64,000 nt of DNA from NCBI GenBank assembly GCA_002415785.1, contig DIAJ01000026.1, positions 1-64,000 of the forward strand. Direction: 5' to 3'. Below the pieces are notes generated by a model, which worked only from the letters and a program-made list of their open reading frames with translations, had not been told where the DNA came from and ran no database searches. Position numbers and translations under genes: made by a program. This document shows, in pieces, positions 13,101 to 21,339 of the stretch (its first letter is position 1; every line of letters begins with the position of its first letter). This DNA comes from Flavobacteriales bacterium UBA5081 (GTDB lineage Bacteria; Bacteroidota; Bacteroidia; Flavobacteriales_E; Vicingaceae).

Positions 13101-13196
13101 AAAATCATCTTGAAATATCACCTGAGCATGTAATTTGTGCCCCAGTAATACAAAAAGTGATATGAAAGCCAGTAACAGTAAGTTAAACTTCTTCAT
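7125..13196 (-). CDS. Giant T9SS-secreted multidomain surface protein (2023 aa)
   Basis: The protein has a signal peptide (about 1-25, ending LGHKLHAQ) and a C-terminal type A T9SS sorting domain (about 1945-2023) with 'FGIYPNPSNG', 'LQDIQGREIY', 'LAKGVYFLNI' and a basic end 'EKLIIK'. Approximate order between them: a LamG/concanavalin-like domain (26-235); CARDB-like (240-335); parallel beta-helix of N/Y/I-rich repeats (345-780); FnIII-like (785-880); MAM-like (895-1060); FnIII-like (1065-1160); MAM-like (1160-1320); CARDB-like (1325-1420); MAM-like (1430-1610); CARDB-like (1615-1720); MAM-like (1725-1935). It should be exported by Sec, cross the outer membrane through the T9SS and be sorted by a PorU-type sortase; such genes are at 52909-58976. 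It shares its architecture with the partial neighbour at 1-6924. Adhesion is inferred only from the domains. Confidence 0.9.
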   Translation of the reverse strand: MKKFNLLLLAFISLFVLLGHKLHAQVIFQDDFESHVTDSILEPQSPLWNGWGNAVTSTLVSTDSAFSGSSSMKIWDGMPTGANVALSDVILDLGDSTRGRYLFTFKVLVPSNDGFNGQAGTYWNFQHEIDATNTGLEWAHEVYLGPDRANSTYQAGGVTYQIPFVADEWVDVHYVIDLDRDMQDFFYDGVWVASHPFTYQTFSTIGQKVLAGVDFYAACSNGCTELGYYEDILFKHFDDQYNDAGIINAHIPSYCLGDSADITVELKNWGFNVIGSADINWSIDGVLQAPFSFNGAIAPGASDSIYLGKHMFAGTPPYDLKFWAANPNNQTDTVEFNDTLKMQVGGPALGGTYTVDPGQAASTTNFTSIQSMVTALNLSGVCSPTTVNIAPGVYNAALNLSNIIGLSATNTLTIDGGDSSQTIITQNGSYAFATLTFDNVDYVTVRNLTVEHTGTSGDAILFYEADYNEVSNCVSRVDVNSTSSAIYNISFSGSPTANFTVANTHYNTVQNTRIVGGYYGIRMYGSSAQLTRGNRILNNEMDSVYYYGMYNYYIDSVDIIGNNIDMTNRSNQYADGLYIYYSNNIEVSANNIDAEDYGFYWYNYSTYATHQRRNAIVNNMITSVNSDPVYLGYVDSLDIFYNTFSANDASEPALYITGGTAVPIGGYDMRNNIFNSEAYYALMMYEPDSIFIKMDYNLYNSTNYSSLLYIDGTTYADLLAYQTANSALNSNSVEGDPGFYSPTDLHSFSSLVNDAGDAAVPTINNPITVDIDGDLRPSPNGLSVDIGADEFDPPTCPPVDSVFIADVGINLATIYFSPLVVGNVVEVQLVDCGASIGGGAIFTTSGDSVIANGLTAAKCYDVYIREACSRGDTSFWRGPYSFSTLFDTTRGVNCITNNAITIFTEEFDEPVLNGWTGNINNGTNIGFWNVYNFGTPTGTTGPSGPHSGSNYIYVETSGSYGVRTAMVSPMIDLTKVTDSAELSFWVHAYGSTLGELEVSYSTSPNGPFTELNGWRGEFGQIQSSATEPYYNVGIRLDSLVGQRIYIEFAYTIGTSLYGDLAIDLVEVSACGTCTTPDSLRNTNATLTTVDLAWRENGTATEWEIAFGAPSFDLSQGNRQVVTTNPYTLSGLTQGTDYEYYVRSICGNGDTSGWYGPIKFRTTYGLPYLETFDTFGPNITGNPWPRGWSSSTTTDPLWRTNSGMTQYGTFGTGPLNDHTQGTPLGIYTYMTMFGITGATADLVTPQVYIDKPAVKLSYWYFFYGSTIDRMEVIVDTNGVETVVQTIIGQQQTAQSDPWYKDSILLVGFSGKQLTVKFRGYNGGLLTGNIALDDVAIDTVEGTDIGVSQILAPQGGVCGLGIDTVKVRVLNMGTQSVSNFDVSYTLNGGTPVTETVSATLNAGGFYDHTFQTLANFSASGYYDLAAYTSAVSADNNALNDTTEEEVVNIPVISSYPHTEDFESNAGGWTTGGSSVSWEYGTPQGMIINSASSGTKAWMTNLTTYYNNNEESYVLSPCYDFTNLVLPEIHMDIWYASEGNYDGAALQASKDGGVTWFQIGNYLDPNNWYNVSPIWGMGTLQPSQEGWAGSSGTWVTASHALDSLAGEPNVRLRIVFESDGSVNSYDGFAFDDITIMDAPSDDIGVSAIVSPTDRCYSATSDSVRVEVKNYGTSPTSGATVSYSINNGAITTDPLPVINPLETYVHTFSTLGAIPAAGQLSSIDAWTNYGIDADNSNDSIIGFRFNNLANNSASIPDTMDFENVPTGSTGPTFANNWFETNEGNGFAWQSNAGATGSTGTGPDADNTTRTSTGIYMYTEASSGLVGDVATLTSTCYDLSSASTVLTLEYWYHMYGSNIDVMYVDVDSAGFWVTVDSLVGQQQTANADTFRVRKVNLNHLATSTIDYTSVRFRVISGGTYEGDVAIDDVSMTDNVIIGLDNKTPLSKADFGIYPNPSNGLFKLQMNVEGSQKFQLKLQDIQGREIYREELNVNESIIKDYDFENLAKGVYFLNIQSGEESKTEKLIIK

Positions 13197-13285
13197 AAAC
13201 TTTATAATTTTTGGTTTAAATAGAGCCCTAATTTAACACTTTTTTTACATATAATTAATTTTTCTTAACATTTTCTTTTAAACAA

Positions 13286-13317
13286 AAAAAGCCGCTCGTT
13301 GCTACGAGCGGCTTTTT
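13286..13317 (-). terminator. Strong bidirectional-looking terminator after the 2565-residue protein gene
   Basis: Perfect 9-bp stem GCCGCTCGT/ACGAGCGGC (13291-13299 with 13304-13312), loop TGCT. On the minus strand it is followed by T7 (13284-13290), 36 bases after the stop at 13348. T5 on the plus side means it could also work that way, but no plus-strand gene reads into it. Confidence 0.9.
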
Positions 13318-13347
13318 CAAAATTAATTGGTTAACAAAAAGTGAGTA

Positions 13348-16300
13348 CTACGACTTCACAATTTTCTTGGTAATTACCCCTTGATCAGTTTCTATCTTGA
13401 TGAAATAAACTCCTTTCGAACGATTTCCTAGATTGAACTTAGTCGTTTGTCTACTCAAATTCACATTGGTGTGTTGTTCAATTAACTTACCATCAATACC
13501 AATCAACTTTACAGTTCCCACAACATCTGCTTGAACGTTCAACTCAATAAACACATCGTCAGATGTTGGGTTAGGATAAATATTAAAGGCTTCATTTAAG
13601 TATTCTTCATCAATGGAAACTGCACAGGCATCCACCGCCTTAATGGTTAAAGTATCTCTACCATTTGGCAAATACTCAGTATTCCAGCAACCTGAATCAG
13701 ATTTAACTCTAAGCACTACCTTATAAATAGAACCATTCTCTAAATCATCGCCACTAACAATTACTTGTTGCGAAGAATCCTTTGTTTGGCTACCATCAGG
13801 AAGAATGAATGTCCAATCGTAGTCGAAAGTTCTACCAATAGCACCTCCGGCATTTAAGACTAATACACTATCAATACACACTTCCTTATAAGACGTATCA
13901 ATAAAATACTTGTTTAAAGGCATGTTAACAGTAGCTGTTAATTTAGTACGCTCTAATTTCTCAGTAGCGTCTATTTGATTAAAGCCACCATCAGACCAAC
14001 AAGTGATATTTGTTCTGTGCTCAATATCATTTGTAGTAGCCACAAACAAATCCAATGGATGTCTTAATTTATAAGTAGTATCAAAGCGAACGGTATCTCC
14101 ATACTTAATAATGGTATCAATTTCCAATACTGCTTCCTCTCTGATTCTTTTGCTTACAGTATCTTTAGGATAATAATATTTAAAATATTGATTCCCATCA
14201 GTACTGTCATAAGGTGCGCCTTTTGCCAAGTAATTAACTCTAGCATCCCCTCGCTTTTGGTAAATGTAAACCGAATCAATGTTGTTAACTGCACCTATTC
14301 CATAGTAAGGCAACTGTACTTTCACTTCATGAGCTTTATCAAGTCCACAGTCTGCGGAGTTTATGGCTGTTCCTGAGAAAGGTCGGATTACCTCAATCTT
14401 AACCGGATTGGTCACTTCTTGTCCACAAACTTGTACTCTAATATCAGAGGTTGTATCCAATAAGGCGGCGTAAATAGAATCATTGTTCGGGAAAGAAAAG
14501 CCATTTGTCCAACTACTGTTGACATTTCCATCCTTATCGTGCATTCTTTCTTGCCATCTAATCTTACCGAAGAAGTTTTCTACCTCCATTAATAATGGTT
14601 CATTGTAACAAACCGTTTCATCAGGATCTACCGTTGCAATTTGCCCTGCCTCTCTTCTATGAACAACTGTTTCCATTGTTGTGTCATTAATGGTAATTAC
14701 ATCTCCATTTAGTTTAATTCTAATTAAGAAGTCGAAGCTTGCATCCAACTCAGACATATCAAATGTAGAATCCATTTTAATGTTACAGGTCGAATCTCTT
14801 GGCAGAGCACCAACTGTTTGATTTTGCTTATTGACAAACCAATTTTGAGTCACCCACTGACTAAGTGTATCCCATGGTTGTCCATCTTTCCAAATAAGCA
14901 CTTCCAACCAAGCTGAGTCCTGAGTGAAATCAATATCTAATGCTCCATTATTTCTGATGGTAGCATAAACAGATTGCGTATCCGTATAGCAACTATAAAT
15001 AAAATCAGTTGGTCTGGCTAGCCCGGCTGGTGTAGCATCTAAAGAAGGCAGGTCAAACAAGAAAATATCGTCTAATCCAATTATAGATGCAAAACCATCT
15101 CCTCTTATACCTGTAAATCTAAACTTCACATAATCTCCGGCATATTGCGTTAAATCAACTTGACGAATCTCCCAAGGTGCTGATTGGCGTCCTTGCTGCA
15201 CCCCTTTAATACTATCTACATCATCCCATCCATAGTCATCATTAACCGAAACAAAAAGCTGTCCCATATGTCGACCATACATGTGGTACCAAAACTCTAA
15301 TTCAGGTGCTTGTGCTTCTGACAAGTCCATACATTGACTTGTTAGAGTTACAAAGTCACCTAGGGCAGGTTGCATTCCTGCATCTCTTGGCATTGCAAAG
15401 TACTTGCCTTGGGCAGTCTGGAAAGTATGGTCAATAGCCGGCCCCGTTTGTCCTTGATCAACCGGGCGCGTACCACTAGTTATCACACCTTCTACATCTC
15501 CATTAGGTGCAATATCCATAGCTGCACCAGGTTCAAAAGGCGTATCAAAATCGACTACATAAGGAATTTCTACAGGAATTGGATGTAATATTTCATGCCA
15601 ATCAATATGCTGATCGGTAGTATCTAAATCCCCCGGTAAAATCACTCGAACATCAAAGAAGTATCTTACTCTATGGCTCAAGTTAATTGAATCAGGCATA
15701 GTAATATTCATCTTCATTGCCGGTTGCAGTGCAGGACTTGTTGTGTACACCTTAAAGGTATCTTGGTAATAAGACGAACCTCTAGGGAAAGCTACTTCCT
15801 GCGTATCGATAGCAACAATAAAAGTTAATGAGTCTATATCATCTACACCAACATTTTGTACTCTAATCGTTAATGGCTCTAAGGTGTCGTAATAACATCT
15901 TCCATCCGGAGGACTTACGATACGCTCTGCTCTTACTTGCTGTGGTGGTGGAGGCACCAAACAAAAATCGTCGATTGCCACATAGTCACCATGTTGACGA
16001 GAGGTTAACTTAAAAGTAGTATAAGAGCCAATATAATCGGCCAAAACATAAGTAACTTTCGTCCAACCCGGAACTGACTTTCCCCATAGAGTATCAATGA
16101 TTGCGTAACCTCCACCAGCATCACCTTCAATCAATACAAAGTGACGATCACTTGGAGCTTGATACCAAAATTCTAGGTTGGCTGCTCTTGTTTGAGTTAG
16201 GTCATAACAAGGTGATTCAATATACGAACTCATTCCAGGCATACCCCCTTCTACAAGCATAAATAAATCATTCTCTCCACTTGTATGACCTCTAGTAGGT

Positions 16301-19300
16301 CCGCCAACACCACCGGGTAATTGCATGGAGGCTTTCCATAAGTACATTTCTTGTGCATCTTTTTGAGCTCTCCAGAAGTTTGGCATAATACCATAACCTG
16401 CTCCAGGCTGCTCACCTAAGTATTTATTACCATTATCTCCGTATAGCAAGCCGCTAAAATCTTCACAGCTTGGGAATGGACGAGAGTTGTTAACTACTTC
16501 AGTAACTAAAGTATCGTTTTTAGCAAATTGATCTCCTTGAATCTCGCTCCAAACTTTTATACTATAAATACCGGGTTGTGTCATATCCAAACGATCGTTG
16601 AACTCGAATGTATAAGTCGCATAAGGTACAATTTGAGCAATGGTTGATGTTCTTTCTATAGGAAAAGTAGTTGAAGGAACACCTTGATACGGATAAGGCG
16701 TAAAAGTTACCTGATATGCCATCTCTACATTAAAGATATCTGTTGTACCGGTATTCTGAACAAACACTCTAACTCTTTCTTGGTTGTTCATCTCACAGCC
16801 GGAATTTGGTCTTCTTAGCTGCTTCACAGCTAAGTCAGTTTGCATTCTATCAAGAAGCATTATATCGTCAATTCCGATATCACCACCACCTATAGGTCCT
16901 ATATAATCTGCTCTAAAGCGAATTAATCCATTTGAAACATTAGCAAATTGATCTAACTTAATTTGCTTTTCTCTCCAAGGCTCTTGAGGGCTTTGTTGCT
17001 GTGCTCCACGAATTACAGAAACACCATTCACCCATTGTTGTCCGTTGTATACGTCAACAAATAAGTCGCCGGTAAAATCACCAAACATGTGGTACCAGAA
17101 ACTTAACAGTATTCTATTATTTTGAGATTGAGTAAAGTCTATACTATCACAAGTTGGTGTAGTTAAGTTTGCATCCGGTCTATTTCCATCAAATGTAAAA
17201 TCAGATTTCAAAATCATGTATAACCCATTCCCATTTCCTAAATCGCTTGCAAAAGTGTGATCACCTGAAGGGCCGTTTGGTGGTATTCCACGCATACCGT
17301 CACCGGCAACAAGTGGTGCTTGCCCTTGCCAAACTCTCCATGAGTGTTGGTTGGCATTATCAGGATTTCTACTCCAACCTCTTAAATCATTTGATGCAAA
17401 TCCTGCTCCCATACCAAAATCTTCAAAATCTTGGAAGTAATAAGGTAAACCTACAGATTGATTGGTAACTGTCTTTTTTAAGTAATTATTGTAAGTTGCA
17501 GTATCGTCAGTTAAGTGAGCACGAACAATAATTTCTTGATCTCCTGTTCCCGATAAATCTACTGTATTACTAAATGTGTGAATGATAAAGCCTCCTGAAG
17601 GAATTGATTGACTAATGGTATCTTCAGTCAATTGTCCTCCATTGTTTGTGTAAGACAATACGAGCGAATCTACAGGAACGGCAGCAGAACCAATGTTATC
17701 CACTCTTACCGTAACATTTGCAGCATTCGTTAAATTACATCCATCTCCATTAGGCGCAGTAATTTCAGTGACAGCAACATCAGCACCTTTAATTTCATAA
17801 AGTGCAATATCATCAATAGCCATGTTTCCTCTCGCTCCTTTTTCTCTACCAACAAACCTGATTTGAGAAAAATCTCCGGCATAAGCTGAAATGTCTACGT
17901 TGGCATAAGTCCAGTCATCAGTAGCTGATAAATGTGTTTGCCCTGAAACAGACCAGACACTATCCCATACTCCACTAGCATTATCATACACCTCTAAATC
18001 CATTCTACCCATTTGACTACCGTATCTATGATACCAAAAGCCTACAGCTACATTAGTATGATTACTTAAATCTAAACAAGGTGAATTTAAGCGAGCTAAA
18101 GAAGTAGTTACTTCAACATTATTTATCATCTCTGTAACAGTAGTGTCATAAGGAGAAGGCGTTGGATCAGTATATAAAAAGTAACCTCTTCCGGTTGTAT
18201 GGTCGCCTGCCGGACCGGTTGCACCCGTTGGAGTTACTCTATCATACTGACCACAAAGTGAACTTTGCAACTGCCAAGCATAAGCGGTGTAATCGGTAAA
18301 CCAGCCATTTGGCAACACTTGTCCCATAAAATCACTACAAGAGGCATCTCTTGCCGTTTCAAAATCTTCAAAATAGAAAGGACTTTGTGTATTATTTTTA
18401 ACTCTATACTGAAAAACAGTATCATTTAAAACATTTCGATCACCTGCTATTTCAACCCAAGTTTTTATGTTGTACTGCATACCTTGAATAGAAAGATCTG
18501 CCGGCTGACTAAAAGTAAATGTCGCTGTATTTTCAGACGCTAATTGAACATCAAATGTATCTTTTACTGTAGGAAAAGTATCTACCTTATAATACATATA
18601 CATTGTGTTTGGCTGAATGTCCAAAGAACCGTCATTTTTCACTTCAACAGTAATGTATGACTGATCATTTACATCGCAACCATATACTGGAGCAATTGGA
18701 CCGAGCAAATTAGCATCAACAGGAATTGGTTCAATAATACGAATATCATCAATTGCTTGATCACCTGTACAACAAGCAGTACTAGTACCTCTAAAGCGAA
18801 CTTTAATTCTTCTGCCTGCATAAGCATTAATATTCACCTCATGATAAGTCCAGTCATCAGCCTCATTAGATTGCGGCTGTGCTGTAATCACATCAACATT
18901 TACCCAGTTCTTTCCATCGTACACATCTACATAAGTAGGCTGCATGGTTGAACCATATCGATGATACCAGAATGACATTCTTGCACCTGTATTTTGAGAT
19001 AAATCTAGACAAGGTGACTCCATAACAGCATTTTGGCCTGTACCACTAGACTCTAAATAAGCGTACATTCCACTTCCAGTAGTATGGTCTTCACTTGGTC
19101 CGGTAGAGGTAGATGTAGTTGTACCTGAGTTAGCACGCCAACCAAAACTACCAGTACCTGTTGACACCGGATTTGCCGACCACCCATTTTGACCGTTAAT
19201 GGATCCCGGAGTAAAGCTTTCAAAGTCTTCAGAATAAGGCAAAGTACCAGCTGCTACATTTGAGCTATTAGAAACCAGTTGATTAAACAAGGTGTCATTT

Positions 19301-21045
19301 GGAGTAAATCCATCATTTCCGTCAAGTGATCTTACCCAAACGGTAAGGTTGTATGTTCTAATTCCGGATAAGTTTGCCTTAATAGCATGAGAATAATTAA
19401 TTAAAGTATTTGGCAAAATAGTAGTTGTAACCGTATCTCTTCTTATCCCTCCATTATCAATTCGATAAGCTACCTCGAAAGTATCCACAGGGTTAGCACC
19501 TTTGTTTTCTATTTCGAGAATAATGTTTTCATTAGTTCCGTATCCACACAAAGGAGCAGAGCCGGTAGAAGGATACACCATTTCATTAACTGCTAAATCA
19601 ATCGGCTGAGGCTCTCTAATCGTTACTAAGTCCACACCAACACCTTCTAAGGTGGAAGAACCATCAGATTGAAGTGCGAAGCGTAGTTTCACTTGTGGCT
19701 CGCCGCCCAATCCAACTAAAACGTTTTCAACACTCAACCACGATTGAGAGCGACCTTCCCAAACCTGAGTAGTTGTATTACTATACCAGTTTAAAGGATT
19801 TGGTCCACCTGCAGGAAGTTTCGTCCAAGTAGCACCATTATTCAATGAATATTCAACCCAAAGAACATCAAATCGATTTTCAGTATCATAGTTTAATAAA
19901 AGCCCTAAAATCGGATCACCAATTGTTGCACCGAAGTCAAAACAAGGAGAAGTTAGGTAAGAGTTCTCAAGATTATTATAATCTCCATCTAAATCAGTCA
20001 CCCAAGCTTTGTTACCTGAGCCGGCTGTGCTAATAATTGCATTATTTGGAGTTCCCCATTCCCAAGAAGCGTTTGAGCCGGTCACCGTCCAGCCGCCATC
20101 AGAACTTTCGAAGTCCTCGGTGTATGTTAAAGAATATGAAGTTTCATGTTCAACTGTTGTGGTTAGTGTATCATTCGAAAAATCACCATCAGTAGCTATT
20201 TGCGTATATGCCACTATTTGGTATGTTTTAACAGTACTAAGGTTTGCAGTTGTATTAAACACATAATTTATAGACCCACTTGCAGGCACTGTTGCGCTTA
20301 CATTTTCTGTAACCACAGTTCCTCCGTCTACTACATAAGAAACACTAAAGTTTGATGCAGGATTGGACCCGGTATTTTGAATTTCAACTTCAATGCTGTC
20401 AGTTCCTGCAAATCCACATCCGTCAGATGGCCTAACAAGGTCAGCCACTTGCAAATCAATAGGAAAAAGAGAATATATTTCTACATTATCTAAAGCTACA
20501 TAATACCCCCAATTATCATCATCTGAATATATAAATCTTACTTGAGAAGCTGTACTGTTATATGCGGAAATATCAATTACAGCATGAGGAATAACATTAC
20601 ACTGAGAATGCATATAATTTCCACAGTCATCACTCCCAAGTGAAAGTACTCTATTCCAGTTTGACCCATCGTAAACCTCTACATAAAAGCTATCATTAAT
20701 TGTATTCAACTGTCTAAAGTTGTAATCAAACTCTAAATAGGTTTGTGTAGAAGTTGAGTTATCGAAAGTTGGTGTTAATAACTCAACGGTATTATTATTA
20801 GAAGAAGAGCCATAGCTATCATCATCAAAGTAAGCCATGTTTGTACCATCCAAGTTTTGATTTCCTGCATGCAAGTTAGCACCATCAATACCAAAACTCC
20901 ACACCTGAGTCCCTGAAACGGCATTATTCGACCAGCCGGCAGGTAATGCCGCAGCATTAAAGTCTTCGTTAACATGATAATTTTGAGCAATTGCTTGCAA
21001 ACCGCAAGCGATAAAAATTACGAAAGGCAGTATGTGTTTTCTCAT
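13348..21045 (-). CDS. Giant T9SS-secreted CARDB/MAM repeat protein (2565 aa)
   Basis: ATG start with signal peptide MRKHILPFVIFIACGLQAIA. The body is a series of alternating modules: a MAM/jelly-roll-like domain of about 200 residues ('EDFE', 'SPCxDL', 'FWYHRYGS', 'AIDDI') and a CARDB-like domain of about 90 residues. CARDB-like units begin near residues 193, 480, 773, 1086, 1400, 1700 and 1999, so the repeat is about 300 residues and occurs seven times after a first MAM-like domain. Residues of about 2110-2470 are beta-rich with PKD-like features. The last 90 residues are a T9SS type A sorting domain ('FNIYPNPTSD', 'GIDGKLIEQH', 'RSKGVYFIKI', ending 'TKKIVKS'). CARDB and MAM-like units are typical of bacterial surface adhesins; ligand unknown. 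The gene is monocistronic, with terminators on both sides. Confidence 0.9.
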   Translation of the reverse strand: MRKHILPFVIFIACGLQAIAQNYHVNEDFNAAALPAGWSNNAVSGTQVWSFGIDGANLHAGNQNLDGTNMAYFDDDSYGSSSNNNTVELLTPTFDNSTSTQTYLEFDYNFRQLNTINDSFYVEVYDGSNWNRVLSLGSDDCGNYMHSQCNVIPHAVIDISAYNSTASQVRFIYSDDDNWGYYVALDNVEIYSLFPIDLQVADLVRPSDGCGFAGTDSIEVEIQNTGSNPASNFSVSYVVDGGTVVTENVSATVPASGSINYVFNTTANLSTVKTYQIVAYTQIATDGDFSNDTLTTTVEHETSYSLTYTEDFESSDGGWTVTGSNASWEWGTPNNAIISTAGSGNKAWVTDLDGDYNNLENSYLTSPCFDFGATIGDPILGLLLNYDTENRFDVLWVEYSLNNGATWTKLPAGGPNPLNWYSNTTTQVWEGRSQSWLSVENVLVGLGGEPQVKLRFALQSDGSSTLEGVGVDLVTIREPQPIDLAVNEMVYPSTGSAPLCGYGTNENIILEIENKGANPVDTFEVAYRIDNGGIRRDTVTTTILPNTLINYSHAIKANLSGIRTYNLTVWVRSLDGNDGFTPNDTLFNQLVSNSSNVAAGTLPYSEDFESFTPGSINGQNGWSANPVSTGTGSFGWRANSGTTTSTSTGPSEDHTTGSGMYAYLESSGTGQNAVMESPCLDLSQNTGARMSFWYHRYGSTMQPTYVDVYDGKNWVNVDVITAQPQSNEADDWTYHEVNINAYAGRRIKVRFRGTSTACCTGDQAIDDIRIIEPIPVDANLLGPIAPVYGCDVNDQSYITVEVKNDGSLDIQPNTMYMYYKVDTFPTVKDTFDVQLASENTATFTFSQPADLSIQGMQYNIKTWVEIAGDRNVLNDTVFQYRVKNNTQSPFYFEDFETARDASCSDFMGQVLPNGWFTDYTAYAWQLQSSLCGQYDRVTPTGATGPAGDHTTGRGYFLYTDPTPSPYDTTVTEMINNVEVTTSLARLNSPCLDLSNHTNVAVGFWYHRYGSQMGRMDLEVYDNASGVWDSVWSVSGQTHLSATDDWTYANVDISAYAGDFSQIRFVGREKGARGNMAIDDIALYEIKGADVAVTEITAPNGDGCNLTNAANVTVRVDNIGSAAVPVDSLVLSYTNNGGQLTEDTISQSIPSGGFIIHTFSNTVDLSGTGDQEIIVRAHLTDDTATYNNYLKKTVTNQSVGLPYYFQDFEDFGMGAGFASNDLRGWSRNPDNANQHSWRVWQGQAPLVAGDGMRGIPPNGPSGDHTFASDLGNGNGLYMILKSDFTFDGNRPDANLTTPTCDSIDFTQSQNNRILLSFWYHMFGDFTGDLFVDVYNGQQWVNGVSVIRGAQQQSPQEPWREKQIKLDQFANVSNGLIRFRADYIGPIGGGDIGIDDIMLLDRMQTDLAVKQLRRPNSGCEMNNQERVRVFVQNTGTTDIFNVEMAYQVTFTPYPYQGVPSTTFPIERTSTIAQIVPYATYTFEFNDRLDMTQPGIYSIKVWSEIQGDQFAKNDTLVTEVVNNSRPFPSCEDFSGLLYGDNGNKYLGEQPGAGYGIMPNFWRAQKDAQEMYLWKASMQLPGGVGGPTRGHTSGENDLFMLVEGGMPGMSSYIESPCYDLTQTRAANLEFWYQAPSDRHFVLIEGDAGGGYAIIDTLWGKSVPGWTKVTYVLADYIGSYTTFKLTSRQHGDYVAIDDFCLVPPPPQQVRAERIVSPPDGRCYYDTLEPLTIRVQNVGVDDIDSLTFIVAIDTQEVAFPRGSSYYQDTFKVYTTSPALQPAMKMNITMPDSINLSHRVRYFFDVRVILPGDLDTTDQHIDWHEILHPIPVEIPYVVDFDTPFEPGAAMDIAPNGDVEGVITSGTRPVDQGQTGPAIDHTFQTAQGKYFAMPRDAGMQPALGDFVTLTSQCMDLSEAQAPELEFWYHMYGRHMGQLFVSVNDDYGWDDVDSIKGVQQGRQSAPWEIRQVDLTQYAGDYVKFRFTGIRGDGFASIIGLDDIFLFDLPSLDATPAGLARPTDFIYSCYTDTQSVYATIRNNGALDIDFTQDSAWLEVLIWKDGQPWDTLSQWVTQNWFVNKQNQTVGALPRDSTCNIKMDSTFDMSELDASFDFLIRIKLNGDVITINDTTMETVVHRREAGQIATVDPDETVCYNEPLLMEVENFFGKIRWQERMHDKDGNVNSSWTNGFSFPNNDSIYAALLDTTSDIRVQVCGQEVTNPVKIEVIRPFSGTAINSADCGLDKAHEVKVQLPYYGIGAVNNIDSVYIYQKRGDARVNYLAKGAPYDSTDGNQYFKYYYPKDTVSKRIREEAVLEIDTIIKYGDTVRFDTTYKLRHPLDLFVATTNDIEHRTNITCWSDGGFNQIDATEKLERTKLTATVNMPLNKYFIDTSYKEVCIDSVLVLNAGGAIGRTFDYDWTFILPDGSQTKDSSQQVIVSGDDLENGSIYKVVLRVKSDSGCWNTEYLPNGRDTLTIKAVDACAVSIDEEYLNEAFNIYPNPTSDDVFIELNVQADVVGTVKLIGIDGKLIEQHTNVNLSRQTTKFNLGNRSKGVYFIKIETDQGVITKKIVKS

Positions 21046-21111
21046 AATTATGGGATATTAATTCCTTGTAAAATTTGAATTCGGAAAGTTAATAAAAATT
21101 AAACATTCCTC

Positions 21112-21137
21112 GAACATCTATTTTGACGTAGATGTTC
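21112..21137. other. Perfect 9-bp inverted repeat in the leader of the 2565-residue protein gene
   Basis: GAACATCTA (21112-21120) and TAGATGTTC (21129-21137) around an 8-base loop. It lies 67 bases upstream of the start at 21045. On the minus strand no T-run follows it, so it is not a standard terminator. It may be an operator or a leader hairpin. The rest of 21046-21290 shows nothing I recognise. Confidence 0.4.
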
Positions 21138-21290
21138 AAAAAATGGTTGCAATTTGTAAGTGAATAATTTCAAATGTCAAATGTGAAGTTTGGAGGGTGG
21201 AGGATCAAATGCAAATTACGCACTACCATATATAGCGATGACCGTTTAACCTGACTTATTGCACATATCATATATACCTATTTTTTGAAC

Positions 21291-21313
21291 AAAAAAAGCA
21301 ACCCTAGAGTTGC
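21291..21313 (-). terminator. Terminator of trxB
   Basis: Stem GCAAC/GTTGC with inner partial pairing (21298-21302 with 21309-21313), followed on the minus strand by T7 (21291-21297), 26 bases after the trxB stop. Confidence 0.7.
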
Positions 21314-21339
21314 TTTTTATACCTTATTATATAGTAAAA

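Noticed and set aside
1..21045. Regularly spaced DNA repeats resembling an array
   Set aside because: They are in-frame repeats of protein domains hundreds of bases long, not CRISPR repeats; no short repeat-spacer pattern was seen in the window.
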